From assembly GCA_030685235.1 (NCBI GenBank), contig MU839244.1, positions 1 through 64,000 on the forward strand: a stretch of DNA of 64,000 nucleotides. The letters run 5' to 3'. Positions 11,811-24,242 of this stretch are shown one piece after another. The translations under genes were made by a program, and so were the position numbers. The notes beneath the pieces are model-generated. The model was not told the origin of the DNA. It saw only the letters and a program-made list of their open reading frames with translations, and ran no database searches. Position 1 is the stretch's first letter; every line of letters begins with the position of its first letter. This DNA is from Copromyces sp. CBS 386.78. Lineage: Eukaryota; Ascomycota; Sordariomycetes; Sordariales; Sordariaceae.

Positions 11811-11848
11811 ATCATCATCATCACCATTATCATCATCATCATCATCAG
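11811..11848 (+). repeat. (ATC)n microsatellite
   Basis: A run of ATC triplets with one CACCATT interruption. Confidence 0.9.
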
Positions 11849-11891
11849 ATAAGTACGATTGTATCCTCAATTTTCGTTTACTAACTTCTAT

Positions 11892-11893
11892 AG

Positions 11894-11929
<36 letters not shown>

Positions 11930-11965
11930 TAACGACGATGATGACGACGATGATAACGATAATAG
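11892..11965 (+). repeat. (GAC)n microsatellite
   Basis: About eleven GAC triplets followed by degenerate GAT/GAC units. Confidence 0.9.
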
Positions 11966-11977
11966 TGGTTTGACTTG

Positions 11978-12092
11978 GGTGGGCGACGAAGATTGGGTGA
12001 CGAAGATTGGGTGACGAAGACTTGGGAAGGTGATAGTTTGAAAGGGAAGTGACGAAGACTTGGGAAGGTGATGGTTTGAATGGGAAGTAACG
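11978..12092 (+). repeat. Short tandem repeats with GACGAAGA(C)TTGGG core
   Basis: Two short units (about 17 bp) followed by two longer ones (about 40 bp) share a GACGAAGA(C)TTGGG core. The longer units add GAAGGTGATRGTTTGAA. The array has expanded locally, with no coding sign. Confidence 0.8.
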
Positions 12093-12351
12093 AGCTAGGT
12101 ATTAGGAGTACCGAGGGCTTGGTTACCTTACCCTTAGATAAGGTATAAGATGATTTCGTAGTATAAAAAAGAAAAAGGCAAGAGCTCCCATTCCCAAACC
12201 AAACCAACCAATCAGAGGCTAGGGATTTGCTTGAAACGGTTTCTTTGAGCTGAACGGTTATTTTGAAAAGAACCGTTACTCTGAGCTGAACGGTTATTCT
12301 GGAATGAGGTGTTTGCTTACATTCAACGGTACCAGGCAGGTACGGTTACCT

Positions 12352-15297
12352 GTACCCCTAGATTAGCAGTAATGCTCTCACCGGTGAGCAGGGTGTGATT
12401 GCCGATATGATTTGGCGTCTTGCTACAGTACGCCGATGAGAACGACTACCTCTAGGCTCTTGACCTGATATTACACATGTTGGAGATCACTGTTACACTC
12501 AGGAATCTACCAGGTTCATTGTCCGGAGGATGCTCGGTATTCCAGGGTTATACCATCAGCATTATCGCTTAGAGTCTCTCCCATACAATCCAGCCCCTAA
12601 AAGCATTAACTTGCACCTGAGCTATCGCGTATAAGACATCGTTGGGGCTCATGCTGTGTGCTGAGCCCATTGCCTAAGTCAACGCTTCTACTAGTGGTTC
12701 AGGTACGTTGGTGTCCTCGACGTCTCTCCTTTTCTTCAACTTGAGGGGAAAGACTAGGCGCACCACCCCTTTTCACTACCCATACCCAAAGTTTTCCAGC
12801 GTCTCAAGACACTCGATTAGAGGTATACTTCCACATTCAGCCCCAGTCCTACCAGGAACTTTATTCGTAGAAGGATTCACAATATATTCGAAAGCATCTG
12901 ATAGCTTTTACTAAATTTAGAATACAGTAATGACCCGTATACTTTATACTTAGCAAAGAGACAGAGCTACCAGTGAAATTAACCCTGAACCTACGCTTAA
13001 CAATAGATTTGGGTGTATGCGTCGCCGGCATAAGCTTTCAAAGGATGGACCCAACTCTATTAGCTTGGAAGAAATACCTGTTCTTTGTGGAGAGTGGTAG
13101 CTTGCTACTACCGGACTAACCAGGGTCCAGCGGTGTGAACAAGAATGTATGCTGTACAGACTGGCTGCTAGGAAGGGGTATATACTGGCTTGGCTTGGGC
13201 AGAACAGCCCCTACAAGATGAGTGCCTTAGTGACAGGCACTAGCACAGCTGAATATCAGAGACCAGGGAACGCGGTCTGGTTCTCCGAGAAAACCCACGT
13301 AGATATCTGTGCCTAAACGATTGATCCGCGAGAGGCGCTGGATCTCATCTTCGAAGGGCCCTACATAGTAGACGCCGTCCGCCCATCCGAACAAGTGGTA
13401 GCGACAGGACAGCAACCCAACCCAATGGATTGGGTCGCCTAAGGGTCCAGCTGTTCCTCGGCAAGCTCGCTCAATAAACCCCAACTATGGAATTTGGAGA
13501 AGCCGAGACATCCAATATGGCGAAATGGATTCCGTACAGTAGATGTCTTACTCTCCAAGCGCTCACAGGCTCAGCGAACAACCACTCTATACAAAAGCAA
13601 AAATAGTGGTGCTTGCCTTACAGGTGGAAACTGGAAACTCCGAAGGACGCTCTCTCGTTTAACCGTCCATACCGAGAGCTCGCTACCACTACTGCCGTAT
13701 GTGATCTCCTTATAACCAACGTGTGTGGACCTTCGGCTGCTACGGCATGGTTCCTTCAGCTTTTAGCACACACAGTAAGGACCGTTTATCCCTGGGGACT
13801 ATCAAACATAGTTCAAGTACCACTCACCACTCACGGAGCCGAGGTGTAGGCCAAGATACCCACATCAGGAAGGTGGCGATGGTCCACGAGAGACCAAGAA
13901 CTAGAACGTTGTCGATCGGCCATGTGATCGACCATGGGTTACAATCTTATGAAGATCAAACGGCGCAGGAATTACCTCTATGTGAAATTGAGCCAAGGGC
14001 CACACAGTATGTCTAGAACCCATGAAGCTAGAGGCCTCACTTGCATGTGCGTGTTATGTATACCTACCTAAGGTAGCATTGCCCACTGAAAGTGCATACA
14101 GAAACTGCATGTACACCAAAGCCACCCTAATTATTGTATACCTAGGCGCGGTCACAAATCTCTGTCTCCCACCAAGAGTCAGCTCCCCACTCTGCCTACA
14201 CAACAGTGAATGTACATAGTATGGCGGTCCCCCATAGTGGCTGAATTACATGCAGTTTCTAGGGACTTTACTGTAGGTAATTCTATCTAAACAACGCTAG
14301 TTTAGGGATTGGAGACGTTGAGGCGAGGGCTATTCTCAACAAAAGAAGAACGCCAACAACAGCAATCAACAGAATTTCCTCGAAAAATGCACCGACAGTA
14401 CCGGGCGGGTCCCTTCTTAATCCCTTGGGCATGTAGAGGTCATGGCTAGTATAGGGGGTAAGATGACCTGATTGCCATGCCAAAAATGGCCTGGTTGCGA
14501 TCTGATAACCGCAAAGGGGGAAAAGACAAGAGGCCGGATACTATGCGGAAAACTATGTGCATAGAATGTGCATGCCAGGGTGCCCTGCTAACAACTAAAC
14601 ACCTGATAGGTATACGGACTTTCACCAGAAATTCGGGGCCAAAAACTAGAAGACGCGGTTCCCAATGCATCAAGGCATACTTGGCCTTGACTACCTATTG
14701 GAACTCCAATTCTTATTTGCACTACCGTATCTCCACGCCCTCATAGGCTCATAGACGTGGATTTGCCAATTCTGGGGGGACGATTTGATCTCCAGCCAGC
14801 TTCTTGAAGCTTCAATTGATCCGTCAATATGGGATCAAGGCCTGCAAGCAACACCAGCTGGAATAACAGGAGAAAGCCCGGTGATAGAGGCTCAGGAAGA
14901 ACAAGACAAGGGGGGAAAATCCAGCAAGTTGCCTACCATGGATTGCAAGAGGTTTAGGATCTCCGCCATCCCCAGGCAGTCGTCACGGTGCTCCATGACT
15001 GCGACTCTAGTCAAGACACTTGGAGCGGAGTACTTAGTCAACGGCGACTACAAGAAAGACGACGAACAGAAATGGCTCTAGAACAAGTGAAGAGTCTTTG
15101 AGCCAGGGCTTGTGCAAAATGCCTCTTTGAAGTCTACCATCAAGATAGACGGATTCTGCGGGGGAAGCCAAATGGGAAGGATGAGTTTGATACAACTAAG
15201 GATGTACCGAGCTATGGGACATAATCCGTCACTAATTGTCTTGCTTCCATCCCCATGTAGTCTAATAGCTCTCTTGAGGAAACACATTGGCAGTCAA
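12352..15297. other. Three kb without a recognisable gene
   Basis: Base composition is normal. Scattered ORFs of 60-100 codons occur in all frames, for example on the minus strand at 13,227-13,484 and the + strand at 14,785-15,081. None resembles a known family or joins with neighbours through plausible introns. It may be very old mobile-element DNA or true spacer; I cannot decide. Confidence 0.4.
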
Positions 15298-17590
15298 CTA
15301 CGTAGACGAACCCTCACCCCACATCTTGTTATCCCTCCCAACTTCCATAATCCGCGAATGCAACTCCCCACTGCGAATCGCCTGATAAATATCCGACGCC
15401 ATGGTCCCGAGAATTCTATTCCTTGAACACAAGTCCTCACCCTCATCCACGTCCTTGGTACCCAGTTTTCCCTTGTTTTTGATCCTCTCCTTCAGTCTCC
15501 CCACCTCCTCTTTCAAAAGCGGCGGATGGTCAACCACGCCCCTGTTCAGCGGGATCTTCAGCTCCTTCCTGACAAAATTGTAGATGACCAAAGAGCCACG
15601 GCCAAGCCACCGCTTAGTGTCCTGCCGACCCTCGAGTAACGCCTTTCGGTGGTCACCATAACAGTCTGCCACCACTCGCGCGGTCTTCAAATGGTAGGCC
15701 TGCAAGTCACTGATGCTCAACGTTGAGCCTTCGTGCTCCCTTCCACAGTGAAGAAGACCAAGGGCGTCCAGGGCTGACTGTTTGACAGCCACAGAGGCTC
15801 GCTCTTCTACGTCCAGGTGGGTCACCTTGTCCCATTGGTCTAGGATGCTCTCCGAAATCTTGCCGGCCAGCCTTTGGATTTTTGTGACGTCGTCTTCGGA
15901 TAAGTGGCCGTTCTTTTCCTCCTTGGCCTTGGGCTCCTTCACCGCCGCAATATCAGAGAGAACTCCACTCCCAATACGCTTTGCCAGGTCCTCCCGAAAC
16001 TCCATCTGCAGCACCCTCAGGTCCAGCGCCTGGCAGAGCACATAGATATAGGTGGCTGCCATCAAACTGATAACTTCCACCGCCTCCAGCGCATACCGAG
16101 CCGCAACCAAAGCCATTGAGCTCACACTCTGATTATTCAATTCCGCCACCTGATCATGCGAGCTGACCGGCTTGGCCAGGTATGCCAGCTCAGCCATGTA
16201 CGCGGCCATGTTGACGTCAAAGCCCTTGCACGTGTAGCTCTGACTTGGCTCATCGGCCGACAGGTTCGGCGGCAGTCCCTTGTTGGTCATGTTGTTGAGC
16301 AGCTCTGAGCTCTGCGCATAGAGCAAGCGGCCAAGGTTTTGCAACGCCAGCATGGTCTTCTCCATGGCCGAGGTGATCGCCATCGCCTGGAAGTTGCCGC
16401 CGTGGTGGATAGATCCGGAATCAGGGTCGATGAGGGGGTTGTCTGTGGTTGAGTTGAGTTCTGTCTGTACCTGTCTTGTGGCGAGCTCCAGGTCCTCGAG
16501 CTGTGGCCCGATCCATTGGGGGGCCGTCCTGAGAGCGTAGCGGTCCTGAGCTAGACCCCGGACCTTGGCCGGTCCGCCGTTGGAACTATGATGGGCGTCG
16601 CAGGGCGCAGCAATCTTGGACCCGGCGAGAAAGGCCGAGATATTGGACGCTGCTTCTGCTTGACCGGGGTGCGGCCGGACGGAGGAGATGAATGGATGAA
16701 AGTTTGCAGCGGTGCCAGCCAGGGACTCGGTACCCATGGCAGTTAATAGCTGGACCAGCAGGGCCAGCTGGTTGGCTTCGTGGATGACAATGGAGGCGGT
16801 TGCACACGAGGGTGCGGTGCCGTTGGTGACGCCGAGTCCTTCCTTGACTCGGAAGCGCACCGGTTTCAGGCCAGCAAGGGAGAGAGCTTCATCAGCTGGT
16901 AGGATCTCCGTCCTATTGCCTGCCTTCCTGACCTTGAGGTAGATGTCCGGATTTCCTTCGAGCGCGCCGGCAATGTAAGAGAGGGTAGACAAGTCACCTG
17001 AGGCCGAAATACTACCCCGAAGCGGGATGATGGGTATCATGTCCTTGTCCAGAAGCTTCATGATGCTTTCCATGACCGAGAGTCGGACGCCCGAGTGGCC
17101 TCTCATCAGCGAGTTGCAACGTATGAGCATGGTGGCCCGGACCACGGGGCTGGGGAGGGCATGGCTACGAAGAAGCTCGTTGACGTAAGGCTTTCCTGTC
17201 CGGGGATGGATCCCATCACGACCCTTGTCGGCGTGTGTAAGGACTCCAACGTTGAGGTGCTGGACTAGTGCGCCTTGAAGACGCATCAAAGGCTCGGCTC
17301 CTACATCGATTCGAGTGTCGGCACTACCGCCAAAGCCCGTGTTCACTCCGTAGATGACGTCGCCTGCTTCGATTCGATCCTCGAGTACCCCGACGCTCCG
17401 ATGGACCGGTCCAGTGTCGAGTGAGATATGTGCCTTTGCGCCGTGCCTGTTGTTCGCGGACTGTCAGTGAGTGGCTAGAAGGTCGCAAGGTGGAAACTGA
17501 AGCGGGAGGACCATACAGCGAGACGGCAATGACATCGGCAATGGTCAGGGTAGAACCTGACACCTCAATGGAGTTGGGCGCGTCAGACAT
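15298..17590 (-). CDS. Phenylalanine ammonia-lyase (PAL/HAL superfamily)
   Basis: This enzyme removes ammonia from phenylalanine to give trans-cinnamate, using the self-formed MIO cofactor. Two exons are seen: 17,590-17,517 and 17,446-15,298. The 70-base intron has a GTATGG donor, a CACTGAC branch point and a CAACAG acceptor. Splicing gives DVIAVSLHGAK in frame, the conserved start of the family, and a 740-residue protein of normal fungal PAL length. The MIO tripeptide Ala-Ser-Gly is at residues 173-175 in SISASGDLS. GVNTGFGG (about 57-64) and the NPLIDP, NFQAMAI and NQSVSSMALV blocks are also present. The C-terminal extension is typical of eukaryotic PAL as opposed to bacterial HAL. Tyrosine activity cannot be excluded. 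The next gene, a melanin reductase, has the same orientation but no evident pathway link. Confidence 0.93.
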
Positions 17591-18281
17591 GCTGAAGATT
17601 TTGTTCCGTCGTCGGCCGCGAGTTTGTTTGTGCTGCCTTTTGGTGTCGGTTCAGTCGCGTGTCAGCTGTGGCTTAGAAAGACGCACGCGACGCCCTTGGG
17701 TATCATAGAAATTGCAGTGCAAGGAAGGGATTGTGAATCCAGTGGAATGGAAGGGCAGACTTGGCCCGCTGGGTGTTTCCTTCTTCCAGGCTACCTTACC
17801 TGTCCGTTGTCGGCGCCGTCGAGGCCGTTCTTGCCAGGAGGCAGTTGCTGGGTGGAATGGGAAGGGGCAGCCGGCATGCAGATAGCCCAGGTACCCGCCC
17901 GTGGAGAAGCCGCAACTCCGTGTTCAGTTCAGTTGGAAGCAAACAAAATTGAACAATGCCTGGCTTTGACCGTACTATCTTGTAAGCTGTGTCATCACCA
18001 CTCTCACCAATCATGTGGAACACCAAGACAGGAACAGCAAGGGCTTTCCTAGCAGCAACATTTATGGAGCTCAGTCTACTTACTTGCTTGCTGTGATTGT
18101 GCAAAAGCATCTTCATATATGCCACACTCTCTATCTTGAATCCCCCAACTCCCCTTCCACCTCTTTCCCGCCGCATTACACACAAGATAGCCTCCCCCTC
18201 CCATCTATCCCGAGAAGCCCATTCTCTCTATGCAACTGATGCACCCGGATGTGGTTGTACTACAGTGTCTGACTCACTCTC
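17591..18281. promoter_or_regulatory. Intergenic region upstream of PAL
   Basis: It holds the presumed PAL promoter and 5' leader and the 3' end of the reductase gene. Overlapping short ORFs show no family resemblance. A pyrimidine-rich stretch at about 18,130-18,230 lies just beyond the reductase stop codon. No specific regulatory site is identified. Confidence 0.4.
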
Positions 18282-19654
18282 TTACATACAGGCGCCGCCA
18301 TCGACACCGAGAACCTTGCCGTTGATCCACTCGCCATCCTGGGAAGCCAGGAAGCAGACAACACGAGCAATGTCGATGGGAAGACCCACGCGGTGAAGAG
18401 GGGACCATCCAGCGGCAAACTCGTCGACACCCTCGTTGTCGAGCTTCTCGCCGTTAGGGATGTACTCCCTGCACACGGCGTGGTACATGTCCGTCTTGAT
18501 GCCGCCGGGAGCGACGGCGTTGACGGTGATCTTCTTGTCCCCAAAGTCTGGCGTTCGTGATTAGCACTCATCCGTTACAAACACACAAGCTAGCCAGCCA
18601 CCTACCAATGGCCATGCAGCGGACAAATGTCTCGATTGCGCCCTTGCTAGCAGAGTAAACAGTGTGCTTAGGCACGCCCTTGGCCTGGCCCGTGATGGAT
18701 CCCATCAGTATGAGGCGGCCGCCAACCTCGAGGTTCTTGTAGGCCTCGCGGGCGACAAAGAACTGGCCACGGGTGTTGACGTTGAAGACGCGATCGTACT
18801 CCTCCGGGGTGACGTCCTTGATGTGGCCGAACGAGACAACACCCGAGTTGGAGCACACAATGTCGAGCTTGCCAAACCTCTGCTTGGCTTCGCGGAAGAG
18901 CTTCTCGATCTGGCTGACGTCGCTCACGTTGGCCTTGATGGCCACCGCATCGGAGCCACTCTTCTTGATGGCCTGCACAACCTCATTGGCCGAGATATCG
19001 CTGTTGGCGTAGTTGACAATCACCTTGGCACCACGACGTCCAAGCTCGAGCGCCATTTCCCTCCCGATACCGCGGCCTATAATCCACAAAGAATGATAAT
19101 GTCAGTCTCTTCCGGCCCTGCATAAAGATGGTGCATGAGGGGCATGCTGTGTTATGCGACTGTGCAGCCCTGACTGGACCAATAACACGTTACGCAGTTA
19201 CACCTTGCAACACCACCCTGCAGTGAGAGTGTTGTCGGTGTCTAAGGGGCGGAATGTCTTTGTGTATCGAATTGCTGTTGGGAAGGGATTGAAGATGCGG
19301 TGACCGAATGGATTGAAGGAAAAGGGCGGCGCCGGAGCTGAACATGGGGAAATTCGGACTTGGGATTGGGGTAAAAGCTGCCATCCCGTCCGGTGCGGGA
19401 GCTCCCTTCCACCCCTTGTCGATCATCTCTTTTTCTCCCCTTGCAGCATTTCTTGGCACGACATGGCATCCCGAACGAGGGAAGATAACAACAACAACAA
19501 CAACGACGACGACAACGACAATAAAAAAAAAGGAACACGTACCGGCACCGGTTACAAGCGCTACCTTGCCATTGAGATGGGCAGACTGGATACCGAGGGG
19601 ACCTGGGATCGTGTCATACTTGCTAGTACCGGACGGGGTTGTTACACCGGGCAT
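18282..19654 (-). CDS. Hydroxynaphthalene reductase (DHN-melanin SDR)
   Basis: An NADPH-dependent short-chain dehydrogenase of DHN-melanin synthesis. It reduces 1,3,6,8-tetrahydroxynaphthalene to scytalone and/or 1,3,8-trihydroxynaphthalene to vermelone. Exons: 19,654-19,543, 19,076-18,606 and 18,547-18,282, giving 282 residues, the size of the Magnaporthe enzymes. Introns are 466 bases (GTACGT...TATAG) and 58 bases (GTAGGT...CCAG). The cofactor loop TGAGRGIG (residues 35-42) spans intron 1. The catalytic Ser164, Tyr178 and Lys182 fall at the positions known for the Magnaporthe enzymes. The C-terminal Met resembles the trihydroxynaphthalene form, but I cannot fix the substrate. The frame stays open upstream to another ATG at 19,807, which would add a 51-residue Ser/Thr-rich extension. 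I prefer 19,654 because it matches the family's N-terminus (MPxVT). Confidence 0.92.
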
Positions 19655-21890
19655 CTTGGCGGCTGGAGTGGCTTTGATATTGGAAGTGTTTGTCGTGCTT
19701 GAGCTGTTAGACGAGACTGGTACTGTCTGCTGTTTCTTCTCTGTGGTGTTGGCTTTGTTAGACGAGAAGTGGGACAGGAGACGGGCGAGGAAAGCAGGGA
19801 GGGCCATTGAAGCGGCGAACTGGGTGGGACAGGTTGCCTACTGACAGTCGAGCAATGTCGTCTTTGGTTGGAATGGTGATCTTGGTTGATGGCGTGCCTG
19901 GAGGAAGATATCCAGAGTACGTCTCCTGGGGAACAGGACATTCTTATATGCCATCTCTTTCGGTTGTCCCTGGTTAGTAATATGAGACCAAGTACCTGCC
20001 GGCTGTGTTTCTGCCCGTCCCAGGGCAAGCCCCAGGACAAAGTGGTGATCATGTTCGACTGGATCGTGACCTTGGCGGCTTGCCGGACTGCGTTGGAGGA
20101 ATGCCGGATGGTGCAGTCACTACGCGCGAAGGAGCGCAAACACCGCATTGAGGCGTTAGGCGAGACCGAATGATTGTGACTTGTTGATTGGCACACGGAC
20201 TCATCCTGAGGTGTTCAAGTTCGTTCTATAGGGAGACATCAACTTTCTCACTGCAGCATGCGGATATCTGACAGCTGACACAAGCACGGCAAGCTTAAAT
20301 CGATCTTCAGGTGATGAGACGGGAACCTGCCGAAGAAGGATGTCCTGAATGCGACTGTCGTAGAGTGAACGAGTGAACACAGCCCCTTCTGCGATCTGTA
20401 TCTGTAGACACACAGCTTTCATCTCATTCCACGGCATCTCTTTTGAGAGTTGTTGTCGTGGCAGGTTCATGCCCTTGTTGTGTTAGTGTTAGTGCGAAGC
20501 GGGTACTCCAGCTATATCACTAACATGTAGCTGCCCTAGAACAGCTCCTGAAGCATCCCTCATTCCAGGGTGTCTGATGCTTCCACTTCCGCTTCCAGCC
20601 CACGAGCAAATTGAAGCCTCCCAATAGTCTGCAACATGTCGTTCCTTCATCGGTCCGAGCTTGCGACTTTTAGAGATCGTGGAGAGATCGTGAGCGCAGT
20701 ACTGCCGTCGACGTGCTTCATGTCAAGCTCGGTCGCATGCACTTCCACAGTACCGGTCGGTAACAGGTGAATTTGGCAGAAGACCCTGTGGGCAGTTACT
20801 CGGCATCGTGCATCAGGTATCGCACCTGCAAGTGAGGGCGTTGACAAGCCCTCGGGAGTGCAGTGACACTGCCTCCAAGCACTGTACTGCGCACGCACGT
20901 CCCTGATTTTGATCATGACACCTGCACACTGCGCTCAGTCCTTCTTCATGATTGATGCCCAAACCAAACCGGAGAGGAAACTGTGAACACTAAAACCCTC
21001 GCTCGGTACGACGGGAGGATTGCAATGGCATTGGATCGGTCTTTCGCCAGAACCACTTTCGCATGAAAACGGTAACCTGCCAATCCCGACACACCTGGCA
21101 CCACTTCTAGGCACCAGCTCCCCCAGCTCCGCACCGCCTGGGCGCTTGCGGAAACCGAAGCCCACACCGGACATCCGAGCCAGAGTTCAGCACCCGTCCG
21201 TCACGGCGTCGCCCACACCAGCCGCTTAGTCTAAGGGGAAGCAGAGCGTCGGACCTTCAATAAAGTAGGACCAAAAGGCAAGAAAGAAAAGGAAGAACAA
21301 AGAAAACAAAAGAAGAAAAGGGAAACTGCGTGCCTAAAAGAAAGAAAGGAAACCGAAAAAACATACAACACCAGGGATTCGCTGGTCGTCACCGACCCAA
21401 CTACTAATCTAGCCCTCACTAACTTATCTTATGGGAGAGCGGACGGGATCCCGAGTTTTCCAGTGGGTATGGTCGTATGTGGTTATTGTTCTCTGCGGTT
21501 CTCTTCTTATACCTACCTACTGCAGGATGCATGTTTTCTCGCGCGCTCTCTGTGCGACTCCCATCTCATCTTGCACTTGCACAGGGCTGCATTGCAGTCT
21601 TCATCTCTGTTTGTTTGTCCCAGTCGTGCAAAGAAGATCACCGTTGCGGCACTGCGCAATCCCATACCCATCATCATCATCCCATTCTGAATCAGTGCTC
21701 TCTCAACTCATACACGAACTCTGCCCATACAACGACATTGAACAGAAGCGAAATGCCTTGAATTTTTACTTTATCCATTTATGCCAACGTACTCCCCATG
21801 AGACCTCTATACACTTTTCATGAATCATTATCCTAGAATCATAAACCCGTTCTGTTGACCCGGTGTTTCCATCCCTTAAACCCCCCCTTT
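19655..21890. other. Intergenic region, no gene recognised
   Basis: It probably contains the promoter and leader of the reductase. A minus-strand ORF at 20,201-20,470 has a protein-like composition but no start context, neighbours or family resemblance. A purine-rich patch lies at about 21,270-21,360. Confidence 0.4.
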
Positions 21891-23164
21891 TCACTTCCTG
21901 TAAACATCACCAGTCCTCTCAATCTCAAACGCCTCATCCTTTCCTCTGCCCTGCTTCTCAAGCTCTCTTACAAGAGGGATAACGTTCTTGCCAAACGCCT
22001 CGACCTCCTCCTCATAGTTAAGGAAGCCAGTCAACACCAGGTTGACACCCAAGCTCTTGAGCAAGACAATACGCTCGGCCACCTGCTCCTTGGTGCCGAT
22101 CAGCTTGGTCTTGAACCCGTCGTTGTACTGAACAAGGTCCTTAAACGTGCTAGTCGCCCACATGCCCTGCTTGTTGCTCGCAGATGCACCAGCGTTCTGA
22201 ACCTCCTTCTTGAAGGCCTCAACAGCCTCAACATCGGCCTTGCCCTGGATCTCCTGAAGAGTGCGGATGGCCTCCTCCTCGGTGTCGCGGACGATGACGA
22301 AGGCGTTGACGGCGAACTTGACAATGTTCTCGCGGCCGAACTTCTTGGCACGCTCCTTCACGTCGGCGATCTGCGTGCGGAACCCTTCGAGTTCCATGCC
22401 GTTCATGAAGTACAAGTCGGACACCTCGGCGCCGTTGTTCTTGGCGTCGTCCGAGTTGCCGCCCTGGAAGATCTCCGGGTGGGGGCTGGCGACGGGCTTG
22501 GGGCTGAGCTTGTAGTTTCGGAACCGGTAGAAGTCGCCGGCGAAGGTGAAGCCTTCGTCTTCTGGGGCGGTCCAGATGCCCCGGAGACATTTCATGAACT
22601 CGTACGAGCGGCGGTAGCGCTCGGCGTGGTGAGCCACCATTCACCGACTGGTAAGCCGTGTTAGTTCACTCCTTCATGTTTTTGGTAGTTTGATGCAGGA
22701 CTTACTAGAATGGAACTCGCTCTTATTCCATCCCGAAACAATGTTCACAGCAACACGCCCATCGGTGTAGTTGTCAATGCTGGCCACTTGCTTGGCAACG
22801 ACGGCAGGGTTCCAGGGACCGGGAAGGATGGCCGCAATGACCTTGAGCTTCTCGGTGTGGTGAAGGAGAGCCTGCGAGAACGAGACGGACTCGTGCTGGG
22901 AGGCGGCACTGTACGAGGCAGTGAAGCGAATCTGAGTGAGAGCGTACTCGAAGCCGACGGACTCGGCGGTACGGGCATAGCGGACGTTGGACTTGAGATC
23001 CCAGCCGGTGTTCTGGGGGATCTTGGAGACGACGAGACCGCCGGAGACGTTGGGGACCCAGTAGCTGTTTTCAGGTTAGCGGTGGCCGTTTGCATGGTGG
23101 GAGTCCTGGCTTACGCAAAGAAGAGCCTGTCGGGGTCACTGTTGAGTGTGCTGGCGTCAGTCAT
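21891..23164 (-). CDS. SfnG-like sulfone monooxygenase (LLM flavoprotein), frameshifted
   Basis: Luciferase-like FMNH2-dependent monooxygenase. SfnG oxidises dimethyl sulfone to methanesulfinate in bacterial sulfur scavenging. Exons: 23,164-23,115, 23,064-22,706 and 22,647-21,891. Introns are 50 and 58 bases, with GTAAGC and GTAAGT donors and a CTAAC branch point in the first. Family blocks are AYWVPNVSGGLVVS (from residue 17), YALTQIRFTA, QHESVSFSQAL, VIAAILPGPW, VNIVSGW, then ERYRRSYEF, HPEIFQGG, and DLVQYNDGFKT near the C-terminus. In exon 3, between the Leu of GEWWL and the Glu of ERYRR, there are 8 bases (22,623-22,630) where family members have three residues. The exons sum to 1,166 bases, one short of a whole frame. 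This is a real one-base deletion (recent pseudogene) or an assembly error. No alternative splice restores the frame. Confidence 0.85.
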
Positions 23165-24242
23165 TGTGTCGTTTGGGGTGTGCTTGGCAGGGGTATGTTT
23201 GTTTCTTTTGGGAAGGTAAAGGGGATATCTTGATGACCTTTGAGTGGTGGCAGCTCAGGGGCTAGAAAACAAATGGTAAAATGGGGGTCTTGGCTGAAGT
23301 GATAAGACAGTGAGGCTCGCTATTCACCATTTCGGCTCGAATGGCGTGCGCATAGCTGGCGTCTTGTATTTCTACCACATCATCTCCAAATTGGTAAAGA
23401 TGACCTTTTTCTCCTGGTGTGCGAAGTCGCTCCTTTGTTCAAGAGCCGCCGTCGGTTCTCACGATGGCGCGACCAGATGACGTGATTTAAGTCGCAATCC
23501 AGCTCATCGCGGAGGGATGGGCTTGGTGTGGGAAAGGTGGAGCTGACGATCCTTTGGTGTTGGTGTTGCGGCTTCGGGGCGTACGAAAGGCGCTATTCAG
23601 GACGCTGACTCCCCTATAAGCTGCGTTTTGGAGATCGGTGTAATCCACTGCAAGAAGAACCTCGGGATGTCGGAATGTAAACAGTTAACCGGTTCTGATT
23701 TGGAGCGGTCCGTAAGGGGTTACCGTAAGAATCCCCCTGTTCCCGACTTGGTCTGGGAGGGAGCATTGGCGAGATGGTATCATCCGTCGAACCGGTTGCA
23801 CAATACTGACCTGCATCTGGCGAGTACACATTCACCAATGACAATGCTCTGAGAAGGCGATGTCGCCAAAAGGGTTGTAGTACGGCAAGGCTTGGTAGCA
23901 ATGACGTAGTACAAGAAGCCTAGATGCTTGGGGTCCGAAAGCGGTGGTGGTTTGGTACTGAAGATTCCGAGGGCCAAGACGACACCTCGAGGTTCTCATG
24001 ACATGTCGAGCTTCCTTCTTTCTTGCGAAATGTTGATGCCTGAGTGCGCAATCTCTTGAAGGAGGAAGATGACTGGAGGAAGAAGGGAAGACGTGATGGC
24101 GCAAGACGAAGCTCTGAACCCCAGAAACCCGTATAATGGAAGGTGATTCACCATCTAGGCCACCCTCGTCGCGAACTTGTGACACTCGCATCCTTCATAT
24201 TGTCGTAGCTTTGGTGATCCCTTTGACTTGCTCATCAACCAT
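23165..24242. promoter_or_regulatory. Shared divergent promoter of the sulfur gene pair
   Basis: A 1.1-kb spacer between two divergently read flavoenzyme genes. At 23,477-23,486 ATGACGTGAT matches 9 of 10 positions of the published CYS-3 palindrome ATGRYRYCAT of Neurospora sulfur control. A half-site, ATGGCGC, lies at 23,464-23,470 and again at about 24,094. These fit sulfur-limitation control by a bZIP factor but are short enough to occur by chance. Confidence 0.4.

Larger units (their letters stand above)
11434..12351. repeat. 0.9-kb inverted-repeat element enclosing microsatellites
   Basis: Left arm (about 11,434-11,560) and right arm (about 12,200-12,351) are inverted copies. Both contain the units CCGTTCAGCTCAGAGTAACG and CAAAATAACCGT, then a CTAG(G/C)CTCTRATTGG stretch on the inner side. 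Each arm itself repeats an AACGGTTCTT/AACCGTTC motif. Between the arms are four simple-sequence blocks. It looks like a foldback or MITE-type element; no target duplication was found. Confidence 0.7.

Noticed and set aside
13227..13484. 85-codon minus-strand ORF considered as a retroelement fragment
   Set aside because: No reverse transcriptase, integrase or RNase H block could be aligned by eye in any frame around it.
20201..20470. 89-codon minus-strand ORF with protein-like composition
   Set aside because: No start context, no joining exons and no recognised family; too short to call.
21855..22664. 269-codon + strand ORF
   Set aside because: It is the antisense of the SfnG-like exon 3 and its Leu/Val-rich make-up follows from that gene's codon usage.
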